Positions 1-7,896 of a stretch of DNA of 13,065 bases are shown here, piece after piece; within the stretch, counting starts at the first letter, position 1, and each line of letters begins with the position of its first letter. The notes under the pieces were generated by a model. That model was given only the letters and a program-made list of their open reading frames with translations, did not search any database and was not told where the DNA came from. The stretch is from Clostridia bacterium (lineage in GTDB: Bacteria; Bacillota; Clostridia; HGM11327), in assembly GCA_017935525.1 (NCBI GenBank), contig JAGBHJ010000205.1, positions 1 through 13,065 of the forward strand, in the 5' to 3' direction. Made by a program: the position numbers and the translations under genes.

Positions 1-351
1 AGGGTGATCGCCGTATCCATCAGACAGTATTTTGATCAGCCCAAAAACGTTGAGGTGGTGCAAAGACTGAAGTCCTACGGAGTAAAGACCACACAGGAAA
101 AGGCAGTAATAAGCTCAAACGCTCTATTTGAGGGCAAGAGCTTTGTGCTGACAGGCACGTTGCCCACATATTCCAGAGGAGAGGCATCGGCACTTATTAC
201 AGGGGCAGGCGGCAAGGTGGTTTCCTCCGTATCAAAGAATACGGATTACGTGCTGTGCGGAGACAAACCGGGGTCAAAGTATGACAAGGCTGTAAAGCTG
301 GGAGTTACGATCATAGATGAGGACGAGCTGGTAAGGATGCTCGGTAAGTAA
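1..351 (+). CDS. ligA: NAD-dependent DNA ligase, C-terminal end (5' part outside window)
   Basis: This is the last 116 codons of a gene that enters from the left edge in frame 1; the GTG at position 4 is an internal codon, not a start. LigA seals nicks in DNA during replication and repair, using NAD+. The first visible residues match the end of the helix-hairpin-helix region (SIRQYF, then an Asn, then LKSYGV). They are followed by a complete BRCT domain of about 75 residues, with FVLTGTLP near its start, GGKV in the middle and DYVLCG leading to a final EDELVRMLG helix. SIxxYF followed by a BRCT domain is typical of the LigA C-terminus. The catalytic adenylation domain is not visible. The next gene starts 21 nt after the stop, so the two may be co-transcribed. 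Confidence 0.93.
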   Translation, partial: RVIAVSIRQYFDQPKNVEVVQRLKSYGVKTTQEKAVISSNALFEGKSFVLTGTLPTYSRGEASALITGAGGKVVSSVSKNTDYVLCGDKPGSKYDKAVKLGVTIIDEDELVRMLGK

Positions 352-372
352 TATAATACAAAGGAAGAACAC

Positions 373-2067
373 ATGAAGGTATTGAAGATATTTTTTGCGG
401 CGGCGCTGACAATTTCCATGGTGGCGTGCTCTCCGTCAGGAACAATGGTTGAAACTACCCCGTCACAGACACCGGTGGGTACACCGTCGTTTACTTTTAC
501 ACCCATATCGACCCCCACGGAAAAGCCCGTGGCTACTCCCACACCCGTGGTTGAGCCTACGGCTACTCCCGGCGTAAGTGATGAGTATTATATCTACACC
601 ATCCACGGCGTAGGGGAAAACAGCGCAAGCCCATACCCTTGGGAGGGTGAGGCGGTGGAGCCTGTAACGATAAAATACGGCACTTCAGGCTCCGATACTG
701 TACGTCTGGTGCAGGAAAGGCTGACGAAGCTGGGATTTTATTGCTCCGTTGCAAACGGTACATATAACAGCAGAACCAGGACGGCACTTAATGATTTCCA
801 GACTATGATCGGCATGGAAAAGACGGAGGATATTACTCCCGAGGTGCTGGAGGTTTTGTTTGATCCCAAGGGCATTCCTCAGCTGGCGATCGAAGAATTT
901 GATATAACGGAGGGAATATTGGATGGCTTTACCGTGTTTATTGATGCAGGTCACGGTGGTGACGACACGGGTACAGCCAGGGGTTCCCTTGTGGAAAGAA
1001 CCGTTGTTATTGATCAGTCGTACAGAATAGCCACTATGCTGGAAAAGGCAGGGGCAAGGGTCATTATGACCAGAATTGACAACACAAAGGTGGCTTTGTC
1101 GTACAGATCTGCATTGACGAATTACGTGGTGCTGACGGATATGAAAAAGGATACCGAGAAAAAGATCGAGCTGGTAAGAGCACAGATGGAGGAAAGACTT
1201 ACATACGCCCAGATGGGTGCCACGGAGCTGAGCCAAAATGCAGATACGTTGCGCGAGAGCATCGTAAAGGCTATGACGGAGAAGATGAGACTTGATGCCG
1301 CGGTAACGGCTGCGCTTGACGGATACGGTAGCGACTCTGACGAATATAAGGATGCCCTTGCCGCTTTGACCGAGTATGAGGCTGAGATCGAAAAGCTCAA
1401 TGCAAAATATCAGCTGGTAAGGCAGATGTATTTCAGTCTGCAGTTGAACGTGGATCTGGATGACTTTATAGAAAAATTCAGAATAAGGATAGCTGAGCTG
1501 GAGGAATACAGGGATAAGATAGAATATTACATGGGTCTTTTTGACATAAATATCGAAAACCCCACAACGGAGTTTGAGGGCTTGTACGTAAAGACCTATG
1601 ATGAGAACGGATTTAAGATAATTGAGCCCGAGCTTGCAGAGATAATGGATATTACGGGAACGTTTTGCGAGAACAAATATGCGTTTTTGTCAATACACGT
1701 TAACGGCGTGGATAATGCGCCCAACGTCAGCGGCACGGAGATATATGTCAGAAATAAGAATACGTCAAATAATAACTACGGCATCAACAGGTATTATTAT
1801 CAGAACTACAACGCAGAGGAGAGAAGCGCCCTTGCGGGGGATCTTAAGACGGCGTTTGATGAGGTAAACCCCATGGGTGACAACAAGGCATCCGTAATTA
1901 AGGACCAGGATCTGTTTGTGCTGAGAGAGATGAACGTGCCCGGCATACTGCTGGAGATGGGTTATTCTACCAACGATCACGACAGATTGGCCATGATGAC
2001 GCCAAACGTGAGAAATAAATTCGCTTATGGTATATATCAGGGCTTAATGTTGTATTATTTGGGTTGA
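373..2067 (+). CDS. Lipoprotein N-acetylmuramoyl-L-alanine amidase (Amidase_3) with peptidoglycan-binding domain and a large internal insertion
   Basis: Predicted cell-wall hydrolase that cuts the bond between N-acetylmuramic acid and the L-Ala of the stem peptide. The 564-aa product has a lipoprotein signal with lipobox MVAC (Cys19), so it should be anchored on the outer membrane face. A Thr/Pro-rich spacer follows (about 28-67), then a PG_binding_1 domain (about 97-165: QERLTKLGF, NGTYNSRTRTAL, DFQ). The Amidase_3 domain runs from about 186 to the end. Its expected zinc and catalytic residues are all present: His194 (DAGHGG), Glu208 (LVERT), His442 (SIHVNG) and Glu528 (LLEMGYSTN). The odd point is about 185 residues rich in Glu/Lys/Ala (about 250-435) between the TR...R...N segment and the SIH motif, where family members have only a few. 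They look helical or coiled-coil. The start has a good ribosome site (AAGGAAG, 361-367). The function class is firm; the role of the insertion is unknown. Confidence 0.9.
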   Translation: MKVLKIFFAAALTISMVACSPSGTMVETTPSQTPVGTPSFTFTPISTPTEKPVATPTPVVEPTATPGVSDEYYIYTIHGVGENSASPYPWEGEAVEPVTIKYGTSGSDTVRLVQERLTKLGFYCSVANGTYNSRTRTALNDFQTMIGMEKTEDITPEVLEVLFDPKGIPQLAIEEFDITEGILDGFTVFIDAGHGGDDTGTARGSLVERTVVIDQSYRIATMLEKAGARVIMTRIDNTKVALSYRSALTNYVVLTDMKKDTEKKIELVRAQMEERLTYAQMGATELSQNADTLRESIVKAMTEKMRLDAAVTAALDGYGSDSDEYKDALAALTEYEAEIEKLNAKYQLVRQMYFSLQLNVDLDDFIEKFRIRIAELEEYRDKIEYYMGLFDINIENPTTEFEGLYVKTYDENGFKIIEPELAEIMDITGTFCENKYAFLSIHVNGVDNAPNVSGTEIYVRNKNTSNNNYGINRYYYQNYNAEERSALAGDLKTAFDEVNPMGDNKASVIKDQDLFVLREMNVPGILLEMGYSTNDHDRLAMMTPNVRNKFAYGIYQGLMLYYLG

Positions 2068-2092
2068 AATTTGTAGATTTGTGTGCTATAAT
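2064..2092 (+). promoter_or_regulatory. SigA-type promoter for dxs and following genes
   Basis: TTGAAA (2064-2069) and TATAAT (2087-2092) are separated by exactly 17 nt, and a TGC triplet directly before the -10 makes it an extended -10. It overlaps the stop codon of the amidase gene (2065-2067). Transcription would start near 2099, giving a leader of about 40 nt before the dxs ATG. No terminator is visible between the amidase and dxs, so readthrough from upstream is also possible. Confidence 0.8.
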
Positions 2093-2139
2093 TGATATTG
2101 TAAAATATTTATGCACAGAAATTACTTCGGGAATGAATT

Positions 2140-3999
2140 ATGATACTTGACGGAATAAATTCTCCTGCCGATCTTAAACGGCTGGACATAAAACAACTTG
2201 ACCTCCTCGCAGGAGAGATACGACAGGAGCTGCTGGAGTCCGTTCCAAAAACGGGTGGACACCTGGCGGCAAATCTTGGCGTGGTGGAGCTGACGATAGC
2301 GTTGCACTACGTGCTGGATATGCCTGCGGACAAAATAGTGTGGGACGTTGGTCACCAATCCTACGTTCACAAGATGCTGACGGGCAGGCGTGACAAATTC
2401 CCCACGTTGAGGAAAAAGGACGGCTTGAGTGGCTTTCCCAAGCCCTGTGAGAGCGAATATGACTCCTTTGCTACGGGACATAGCTCCACGGCTATATCGG
2501 TTGCGTTGGGTATGGCTGTGGCGGAATCCACGGGTAAGCATAATAAGGTGGTTGCGGTGGTGGGCGACGGCTCCATGACGGGCGGACTTTCATTTGAGGG
2601 CTTGAATAATTGCGGACAGGAAAAAGTCCCCATGATCATAATACTCAACGATAACGAAATGTCCATATCAAAGAACGTGGGCGCGCTGTGCAATTATTTT
2701 GCAAAGATACGTTCCGGCAAGAGGTACAACGTTACAAAGATAGTTGTCAAGAAAAGCTTGGAGAAGATACCCTTGGTGGGCAAGTACATAGTAAGGTTTA
2801 TAGAAGGCGTCAAGGGCTTTGTTAAGGCTTTGCTGGTGCCCAATGTGCTGTTTGAGCAGCTGGGTATAAAGTACATAGGCATTGTAGATGGACACAATAT
2901 CAAAAAGATGATTGGCATTCTGGAGAATGCAAAGGAATTGAACGGCCCCGTGCTGATACACGTAAAGACCAAAAAGGGTAAGGGCGATAAGATCATAGAG
3001 AAGAATCCCTCGGAATACCACTCCGTGTCGGAAAACTGTGTTATAGCTGATATTTATAAAAAGGCGGTCAGCGGTAACGACGTGCCCACATCCTATTCAC
3101 TTGCAATGGGTAACAAGCTCTGCCAGCTTGCTGACAGGGACAGGGCCGTGGTGGCAATAACCGCCGCAATGACGGACGGCACAGGCTTGACACGCTTTGC
3201 GCAAGAGCATAAGGACAAGCTGTACGACGTGGGTATTGCGGAGCAGCACGCGGTGACTTTTGCTGCAGGCTTGGCTGCCAGCGGCAAAAAGCCCTTTGTG
3301 GCGCTGTATTCATCATTCCTGCAGAGGGCGTATGACCAGGTGATACATGACGTATGCATCCAAAAGCTCCCCGTGGTGATCTGTATAGACAGAGCAGGCT
3401 TGACGGGCAGGGATGGCGAGACTCATAACGGACAGTTTGATATTGCATTTTTACAGCACGTGCCAAATATTGAGGTGTTTGCGCCGTCGTCAATGGCGGA
3501 GCTTGAGCTTGCAATGGAATATGCTTACAGAGCAACAACACCTGTTGCTATCCGCTACGGTAAAACTGACCCCTGCGAGCACAGAATGGTGTGCGGCGAT
3601 GTGACAAAATGGCACAGCTCCTCCATTAACGGCACGGAGCGCGCGGTAATATTTGCTTGCGGCGCAATGGTTGACCAGGCAATAGTAGCCCAGGATAAGC
3701 TTTTGGAGATGGGAATTGAGGTCGTGCTGGTAAATATGCTGAGAATAAAGCCCATTGACGTTGAAATGCTGGATAGCATGAAGCATATCGGACTTTGGGT
3801 GACTGTGGAGGACGGTTGCATTACGGGCGGCATAGGCAGTACTGTGGCAATGTACGCCGCAAACAACGGTCTTAACGTCAAGGTAAAGAATATTGGTATA
3901 AAGGATAATTTTGTACCCCAGGGCAGCATCAAGGAGCAGTATCAGATGTGCGGAATGACGCCCGAGGATATTGTTGAAGCGATAAAGGGAGAGCTGTGA
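2140..3999 (+). CDS. dxs: 1-deoxy-D-xylulose-5-phosphate synthase
   Basis: Thiamine-diphosphate enzyme of the cytoplasm that condenses pyruvate with glyceraldehyde 3-phosphate to give DXP, the first step of the MEP isoprenoid pathway and a source for thiamine and pyridoxal. At 619 aa it has the normal length. Visible motifs are TGGHLAANLG with the active-site His41, DVGHQSYVHKMLTGRR (69-84), ATGHSS (111-116), the ThDP motif GDGSMTGG (142-149) with LNDNEMSIS (169-177), and AEQH with Glu368, the residue expected to activate the thiamine ring. DRAGLTGRDGETHNG (418-431) is the family substrate-side motif. The ATG at 2140 gives the expected N-terminus, although its ribosome site (CGGGAATG) is weak. 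ispA, xseA and xseB, which often precede dxs in Firmicutes, are absent here. The stop is 1 nt before the next start. Confidence 0.97.
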   Translation: MILDGINSPADLKRLDIKQLDLLAGEIRQELLESVPKTGGHLAANLGVVELTIALHYVLDMPADKIVWDVGHQSYVHKMLTGRRDKFPTLRKKDGLSGFPKPCESEYDSFATGHSSTAISVALGMAVAESTGKHNKVVAVVGDGSMTGGLSFEGLNNCGQEKVPMIIILNDNEMSISKNVGALCNYFAKIRSGKRYNVTKIVVKKSLEKIPLVGKYIVRFIEGVKGFVKALLVPNVLFEQLGIKYIGIVDGHNIKKMIGILENAKELNGPVLIHVKTKKGKGDKIIEKNPSEYHSVSENCVIADIYKKAVSGNDVPTSYSLAMGNKLCQLADRDRAVVAITAAMTDGTGLTRFAQEHKDKLYDVGIAEQHAVTFAAGLAASGKKPFVALYSSFLQRAYDQVIHDVCIQKLPVVICIDRAGLTGRDGETHNGQFDIAFLQHVPNIEVFAPSSMAELELAMEYAYRATTPVAIRYGKTDPCEHRMVCGDVTKWHSSSINGTERAVIFACGAMVDQAIVAQDKLLEMGIEVVLVNMLRIKPIDVEMLDSMKHIGLWVTVEDGCITGGIGSTVAMYAANNGLNVKVKNIGIKDNFVPQGSIKEQYQMCGMTPEDIVEAIKGEL

Positions 4000-4000
4000 C

Positions 4001-4789
4001 ATGGGCTCAAAGAGATTGGATGTTTTGCTGGTGGAAAAGGGGCTGGCATCATCCAGAGAAAATGCCAAAAAGCTGATAGAGTCAGGCAGAGTGACGGTTG
4101 ACGGCAAGGTCGTAACAAAGGCGTCAAAAGCAACTGAAGACGAGGCAGAGATCACCGCACAGCAGGACAAGTACGTCAGCAGAGGCGCTCTGAAGCTGGA
4201 AAAGGCTTTGGAGGAGTTTGCAATCGACCCGCAGGGAAAAAGGTTTATGGACTGCGGAGCCTCCACGGGAGGATTTACGGACCTTTTGCTGCAAAACGGC
4301 GCCGAACACGTGTGGGCGGTGGACGTTGGTACGTCCCAGCTGGCACAAAAGCTTATGGAGGATGACAGAGTAACCTCCATTGAAAACACCAATATCCGCT
4401 ATATGGATAAGGCGGATTGGGTGGATGGGATAGACGGCGTAGTAATAGACGTGTCGTTTATTTCCGTAACGTTGATATTGCAAAGACTGTTTGAGATATT
4501 GCCAAAAAGTGCGTTCTACGTGGTGCTTATAAAGCCCCAATTTGAGGCGGGGCGTGAGGCACTCAACAAGCACGGCATAGTAAAAGATAAGAAGGCTCAC
4601 ATTGGCGCAATAGAAAAGGTGCTGGGGCTTGTGCGTCAGTATGGCTACGGCATAGGCGGCATAACCTCGTCCCCCATCAAGGGTGGTGACGGTAACGTGG
4701 AGTATCTGCTGTATTTTGGCGGAGAATGTGACGAAAAAACGTATTTGCCGACGCTTGATAGCCTTGTGAGCGATGCATTGGCGAAATAA
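4001..4789 (+). CDS. tlyA: TlyA-family S4-domain rRNA 2'-O-methyltransferase
   Basis: Probable rRNA methyltransferase of the TlyA family (older annotation: hemolysin A), which uses S-adenosylmethionine to methylate ribosomal RNA 2'-OH groups. The 262 aa comprise an N-terminal S4 RNA-binding domain (about 3-60: RLDVLLVEKGLASSRENAKKLI) and an FtsJ/RrmJ-like fold. The SAM-binding motif is DCGASTGGFT (84-93). A plausible catalytic K-D-K-E set is Lys65 (RGALKLEKAL), Asp150 (VVIDVSFIS), Lys178 (LIKPQFEAG) and Glu234 (GNVEYLLYF). The ATG lies 1 nt after the dxs stop, so translation is probably coupled. The family is clear; the exact rRNA position cannot be read from sequence, and a haemolytic role should not be assumed. 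Confidence 0.93.
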   Translation: MGSKRLDVLLVEKGLASSRENAKKLIESGRVTVDGKVVTKASKATEDEAEITAQQDKYVSRGALKLEKALEEFAIDPQGKRFMDCGASTGGFTDLLLQNGAEHVWAVDVGTSQLAQKLMEDDRVTSIENTNIRYMDKADWVDGIDGVVIDVSFISVTLILQRLFEILPKSAFYVVLIKPQFEAGREALNKHGIVKDKKAHIGAIEKVLGLVRQYGYGIGGITSSPIKGGDGNVEYLLYFGGECDEKTYLPTLDSLVSDALAK

Positions 4790-4801
4790 AAGGAGATCGT
4801 G

Positions 4802-5620
4802 ATGGTCAGAAATGACGGAATAGTGGGGGTATATATCAACCCCAAAAAGGATACGGAGGGCAAAGCGAGGGAAACTATCTCCTCAGTGCTGGATAAGCAT
4901 GGCGTTGCCTTCAGACTTGTTGATAACGTAAGAAGCGATCTGGAGGATATTGATTTTTTGATCGTTATGGGTGGCGACGGTACTATACTGTCCGTGATCA
5001 GACAGCTGTACGACATGGATATACCCATTTTCAGCATCAATATTGGTACTCTCGGCTTTTTGTCCGAGGTGGAGCTGGCGGAGTTTGAGGATGTTTTGCC
5101 CATGATAATGGAAAATCGCGGCAAGATAGAGCAGAGGCTGATGATCGAGGCAAGCTGCAACGGCGTGACCCATACGGCAATAAACGAATTCTGCGTGCTG
5201 AATGAGGACAGACGCAAAATGGTGCATATTTCCGTTTACGTAAACGACGATATGGCGGGCAGATTTGATGCTGACGGCATAATCGTTTCTACGCCTACGG
5301 GCGCCAGTGCGTATTCGTTGTCCGCAGGTGGGCCCATTGTGTACCCTACGGCAAACTGTCTTTTGATCACCCCTGTATGTGCCCATTCGGTAACGGCAAG
5401 ACCCATTGTGGTGAATGCTGACGACATTATAACGTTAAGGTCGGAGCAGGGTGATATAATATTGGCAAACGACTGGCAGACCCAGACTCCGTACTCCGGT
5501 GAGCATGATATTGTGATAAAAAAGTCCCCCAGGACGGCAAAGTTTTATAAATTAGGTGAACACGGCTTCTTCGACAGAATGCGAGAAAAGCTGATCTACA
5601 ACATAAAGAGAGGTAATTGA
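4802..5620 (+). CDS. nadK: NAD kinase
   Basis: Cytoplasmic ATP (or polyphosphate):NAD kinase that makes NADP+. The 272 aa carry the two hallmarks of the family: GGDGT (57-61, catalytic Asp59) and the segment DADGIIVSTPTGASAYSLSA followed by GGPIV. INIGTLGFL lies between them. The length is normal. I start at ATG 4802 rather than the in-frame GTG at 4799, because the ribosome site AAGGAG (4790-4795) is 6 nt from the ATG but only 3 nt from the GTG. The gap to tlyA is 12 nt and the argR start follows the stop by 1 nt, so the gene is part of the same transcript. Confidence 0.95.
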   Translation: MVRNDGIVGVYINPKKDTEGKARETISSVLDKHGVAFRLVDNVRSDLEDIDFLIVMGGDGTILSVIRQLYDMDIPIFSINIGTLGFLSEVELAEFEDVLPMIMENRGKIEQRLMIEASCNGVTHTAINEFCVLNEDRRKMVHISVYVNDDMAGRFDADGIIVSTPTGASAYSLSAGGPIVYPTANCLLITPVCAHSVTARPIVVNADDIITLRSEQGDIILANDWQTQTPYSGEHDIVIKKSPRTAKFYKLGEHGFFDRMREKLIYNIKRGN

Positions 5621-5621
5621 A

Positions 5622-6071
5622 ATGAAGAGCAGAAGACACAAGTGTATTTTGGACCTTATCAACAACAGCGTAATGCAGACCCAGGAGGATCTGGTGGATG
5701 GCTTGAGGGCTGCGGGCTTTGACTGTACCCAGGGTACTGTTTCCAGAGATATCAGAGAGCTGAGGCTGATGAAGGTGCTGGACCATTCCGGTGTGTACAA
5801 GTATGCGTTGCCCAAGGAGTGTGGCTCATATCTGGAAAGACTTAAGGAAGTGTTTGCACAGAGCGTTTTGTCGGTAGTGCCCTCCGGTAATTTGATAATA
5901 GTAAAGACCATCCCTGCGGGTGCGGTTGGTGCGGCAAGCACTATTGATACGCTGGATCTGCCCGAGGTGCTGGGATGTATTGCAGGTGATGATACCATAT
6001 TCGTTGCCATTGCGGATACGGCAGATTCCCACGAGGTGGCAAAGAAGTTTGTAGAGCTGGCAAGATTGTAA
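5622..6071 (+). CDS. argR: Arginine repressor ArgR/AhrC
   Basis: Arginine-responsive DNA-binding regulator, normally a hexamer that represses arginine synthesis and activates its breakdown. The 149-aa length is typical. The N-terminal winged helix carries the recognition segment TQGTVSRDIRELRL (36-49, with Ser41-Arg42). The C-terminal oligomerisation and arginine-binding domain has LDLPEVLGCIAGDDTIFV (about 111-128), whose Asp pair 123-124 is the expected arginine contact. One deviation: the loop usually written GNAQ or GNAH (between KTLP and the following Asp) reads AGAV (99-102), so the Gln/His expected to face the ligand is Val102. The gene starts 1 nt after nadK, with GAGAGG as ribosome site. 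The argR-recN adjacency is conserved in many Firmicutes. Confidence 0.94.
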   Translation: MKSRRHKCILDLINNSVMQTQEDLVDGLRAAGFDCTQGTVSRDIRELRLMKVLDHSGVYKYALPKECGSYLERLKEVFAQSVLSVVPSGNLIIVKTIPAGAVGAASTIDTLDLPEVLGCIAGDDTIFVAIADTADSHEVAKKFVELARL

Positions 6072-6095
6072 TTAAATAAGAAACGGAGAAGACAT

Positions 6096-7775
6096 ATGCT
6101 TTGGCAGCTATCAATTAAAAACCTTGCGATAATTGACGATATTTCAATGGAGTTTTCTGACGGGTTCAACATTTTGACAGGTGAGACCGGTGCGGGAAAG
6201 TCCATAATTATCGACGCCATAAATCTGATAATTGGCGGCAGGGCGGACAGGGAGCTTATTCGCACGGGGGAGCAGAGCGCTATCATCGAGGCGATATTTA
6301 CTCTTGAGTCAAACCCCCAGCTTGTTAAAATGCTTGAGGAGCAGGATTTTATTGATGATGACAGCACGGAGCTTCTGATCACGAGGCAGATATATTCCAA
6401 CGGAAGAAACGTCAACAAGATCAACGGCAGAGCAGTGGTGACAAGCGTGCTGAAGGACATTGCGTCGTATCTGATCGATATACACGGTCAGCATCAGCAT
6501 CAATCCCTGCTGAACAAGACGTGGCATATGGGCTTTTTGGACAGCTTTGACAGCGAGATAGGATACCTGAAGTCGCAGGTTGCAGACCTGTATTCAAAAT
6601 GGAGATCCTTGAGGGAAAAGATAGACGAAATAGACAGAAGCTCCGAGGATTTTGAAAGAAACAAGGAGCTTATGGAATACCAGATAAGCGAGATAGACGA
6701 CGCAGGGCTGAAGATTGGCGAGGATGATGAGCTTTTGGAGAAAAAGCAGGTCCTTAAGAATGCGGAGGCAATAAAGGCGGCGCTGGAAACTGTGTATGAA
6801 TGCCTTAATTCCGGCAGACGGGATGGGGCAGGTGCATTGGAACAGCTGTACTCCGCAAAGGAAAAGCTGGGTACCATTGCCGAATATACCGAGGAATACA
6901 GCCAGCTGTACGATGCGGCGGACAATATCTATTACGAGCTGGAGGATCTGGGAGATACGGTTGCAAGGCTTTTGCGGCGGGCGGATTATTCCCCGGAGCT
7001 GGCGGAGGAGATAGACGACAGACTGTATACCATAAATTCTCTTAAGCGAAAGTACGGTAAGACCATAGAGAGCATTCTTGCTTTCAGAGATGGGCTGGAA
7101 AAGGAGCTGGAGGAGATGCAGTTTAACATGGACAACTCCCAGCAGCTCCATAAGGAGGAAAAAGAGGTCCACCGTCAGCTGATGGCAACCTGCGACGTTC
7201 TGCACAACAGACGAATTGACGCCGCAGACAGACTCCGCGACAGAATAATAGACGAGCTGACATTTTTGGGCATGAAGAAGGTGCAGTTTGAGGCTGTGGT
7301 AGAGGCGGACAAGGAGTCACCCTCTGCTACGGGATATGACGACGTAGAATTCTTTATAAGCCCTAACGTGGGTGAGGCTATGAAGCCCTTGGCGAAGATA
7401 GCGTCCGGCGGTGAGGTATCCAGAATAATGCTGTCGATCAAGAGCGCTTTGGCGGATATTGACGGCATCCCCACAATGATATTTGATGAGATAGATACGG
7501 GTATCAGCGGCGCGGTGACCGGTGCGGTGGGCACAAAGATGAAGACATTAGCGGAAAATCATCAGATCATTTGTATAACTCATCAGGCGCAGATCGCCGC
7601 ATTGGCAGATCAGCATTTCTTTGTGAGCAAGTCCGCAAAGGACGGAAAGACAAAGACTAACGTTAAGATCCTTGACATGGACGAGAGAACTGAGCATCTG
7701 GCGCAGATGATATCCGGAAGTACGGTGACGGATGCTGCAAGGGCACACGCAAGGAAATTGATGGGAATAGACTGA
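6096..7775 (+). CDS. recN: DNA repair protein RecN
   Basis: SMC-like ATPase acting at DNA double-strand breaks to help recombinational repair. The 559 aa match the family length. The N-terminus LSIKNLAIIDDISMEF is typical. The Walker A motif GETGAGKS is at 29-36, the ABC signature SGGEVSR at 437-443 and the Walker B motif MIFDEIDTG at 461-469 (catalytic Glu465). Between the ATPase halves lies a long Glu/Lys/Leu-rich region (about 150-380), consistent with the coiled-coil arm. HGQHQHQSLL (about 130-139) is a further family motif. The ribosome site is CGGAGAA just upstream of the ATG, 24 nt after the argR stop. The gene closes the housekeeping cluster; no convincing terminator is visible after it. 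Confidence 0.96.
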   Translation: MLWQLSIKNLAIIDDISMEFSDGFNILTGETGAGKSIIIDAINLIIGGRADRELIRTGEQSAIIEAIFTLESNPQLVKMLEEQDFIDDDSTELLITRQIYSNGRNVNKINGRAVVTSVLKDIASYLIDIHGQHQHQSLLNKTWHMGFLDSFDSEIGYLKSQVADLYSKWRSLREKIDEIDRSSEDFERNKELMEYQISEIDDAGLKIGEDDELLEKKQVLKNAEAIKAALETVYECLNSGRRDGAGALEQLYSAKEKLGTIAEYTEEYSQLYDAADNIYYELEDLGDTVARLLRRADYSPELAEEIDDRLYTINSLKRKYGKTIESILAFRDGLEKELEEMQFNMDNSQQLHKEEKEVHRQLMATCDVLHNRRIDAADRLRDRIIDELTFLGMKKVQFEAVVEADKESPSATGYDDVEFFISPNVGEAMKPLAKIASGGEVSRIMLSIKSALADIDGIPTMIFDEIDTGISGAVTGAVGTKMKTLAENHQIICITHQAQIAALADQHFFVSKSAKDGKTKTNVKILDMDERTEHLAQMISGSTVTDAARAHARKLMGID

Positions 7776-7853
7776 TTCCGCGGGAAAAAAGTAAACAAAT
7801 AATGAATTTTGTCGTTTTTGGGCGAAAAATATATAGGCTATTTCAGTATTCTG

Positions 7854-7862
7854 TGTTATAAT
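7854..7862 (+). promoter_or_regulatory. Extended -10 promoter upstream of the 240-aa gene
   Basis: TGTTATAAT: a perfect -10 TATAAT (7857-7862) preceded by TGn. No good -35 sits 16-18 nt upstream, which an extended -10 can compensate for. The predicted start near 7869 gives a leader of about 28 nt ending in the ribosome site GGGAGG (7883-7888). The rest of the 121-nt gap after recN is AT-rich with no clear terminator. Confidence 0.6.
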
Positions 7863-7896
7863 ATATAAACACACGCAAAAAAGGGAGGGTTGGAAT

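Noticed and set aside
3490..4392. A 300-codon open frame on the minus strand
   Set aside because: It is antisense to dxs and tlyA, and its Ser/Leu-rich product looks like a reverse-strand shadow.
4001..4789. Haemolysin or virulence role for the TlyA protein
   Set aside because: The sequence shows an S4 domain plus an RNA methyltransferase fold; the haemolysin label is historical and not supported by any secretion signal.
5552..6460. A 302-codon open frame on the minus strand
   Set aside because: It lies antisense to nadK, argR and recN, which are all confidently identified. Its product has biased composition and no recognisable motif or ribosome site.
7776..7856. Terminator after recN
   Set aside because: Candidate pairings around the TTTTT...AAAAA stretch are short and AT-only, and there is no GC-rich stem with a T run.
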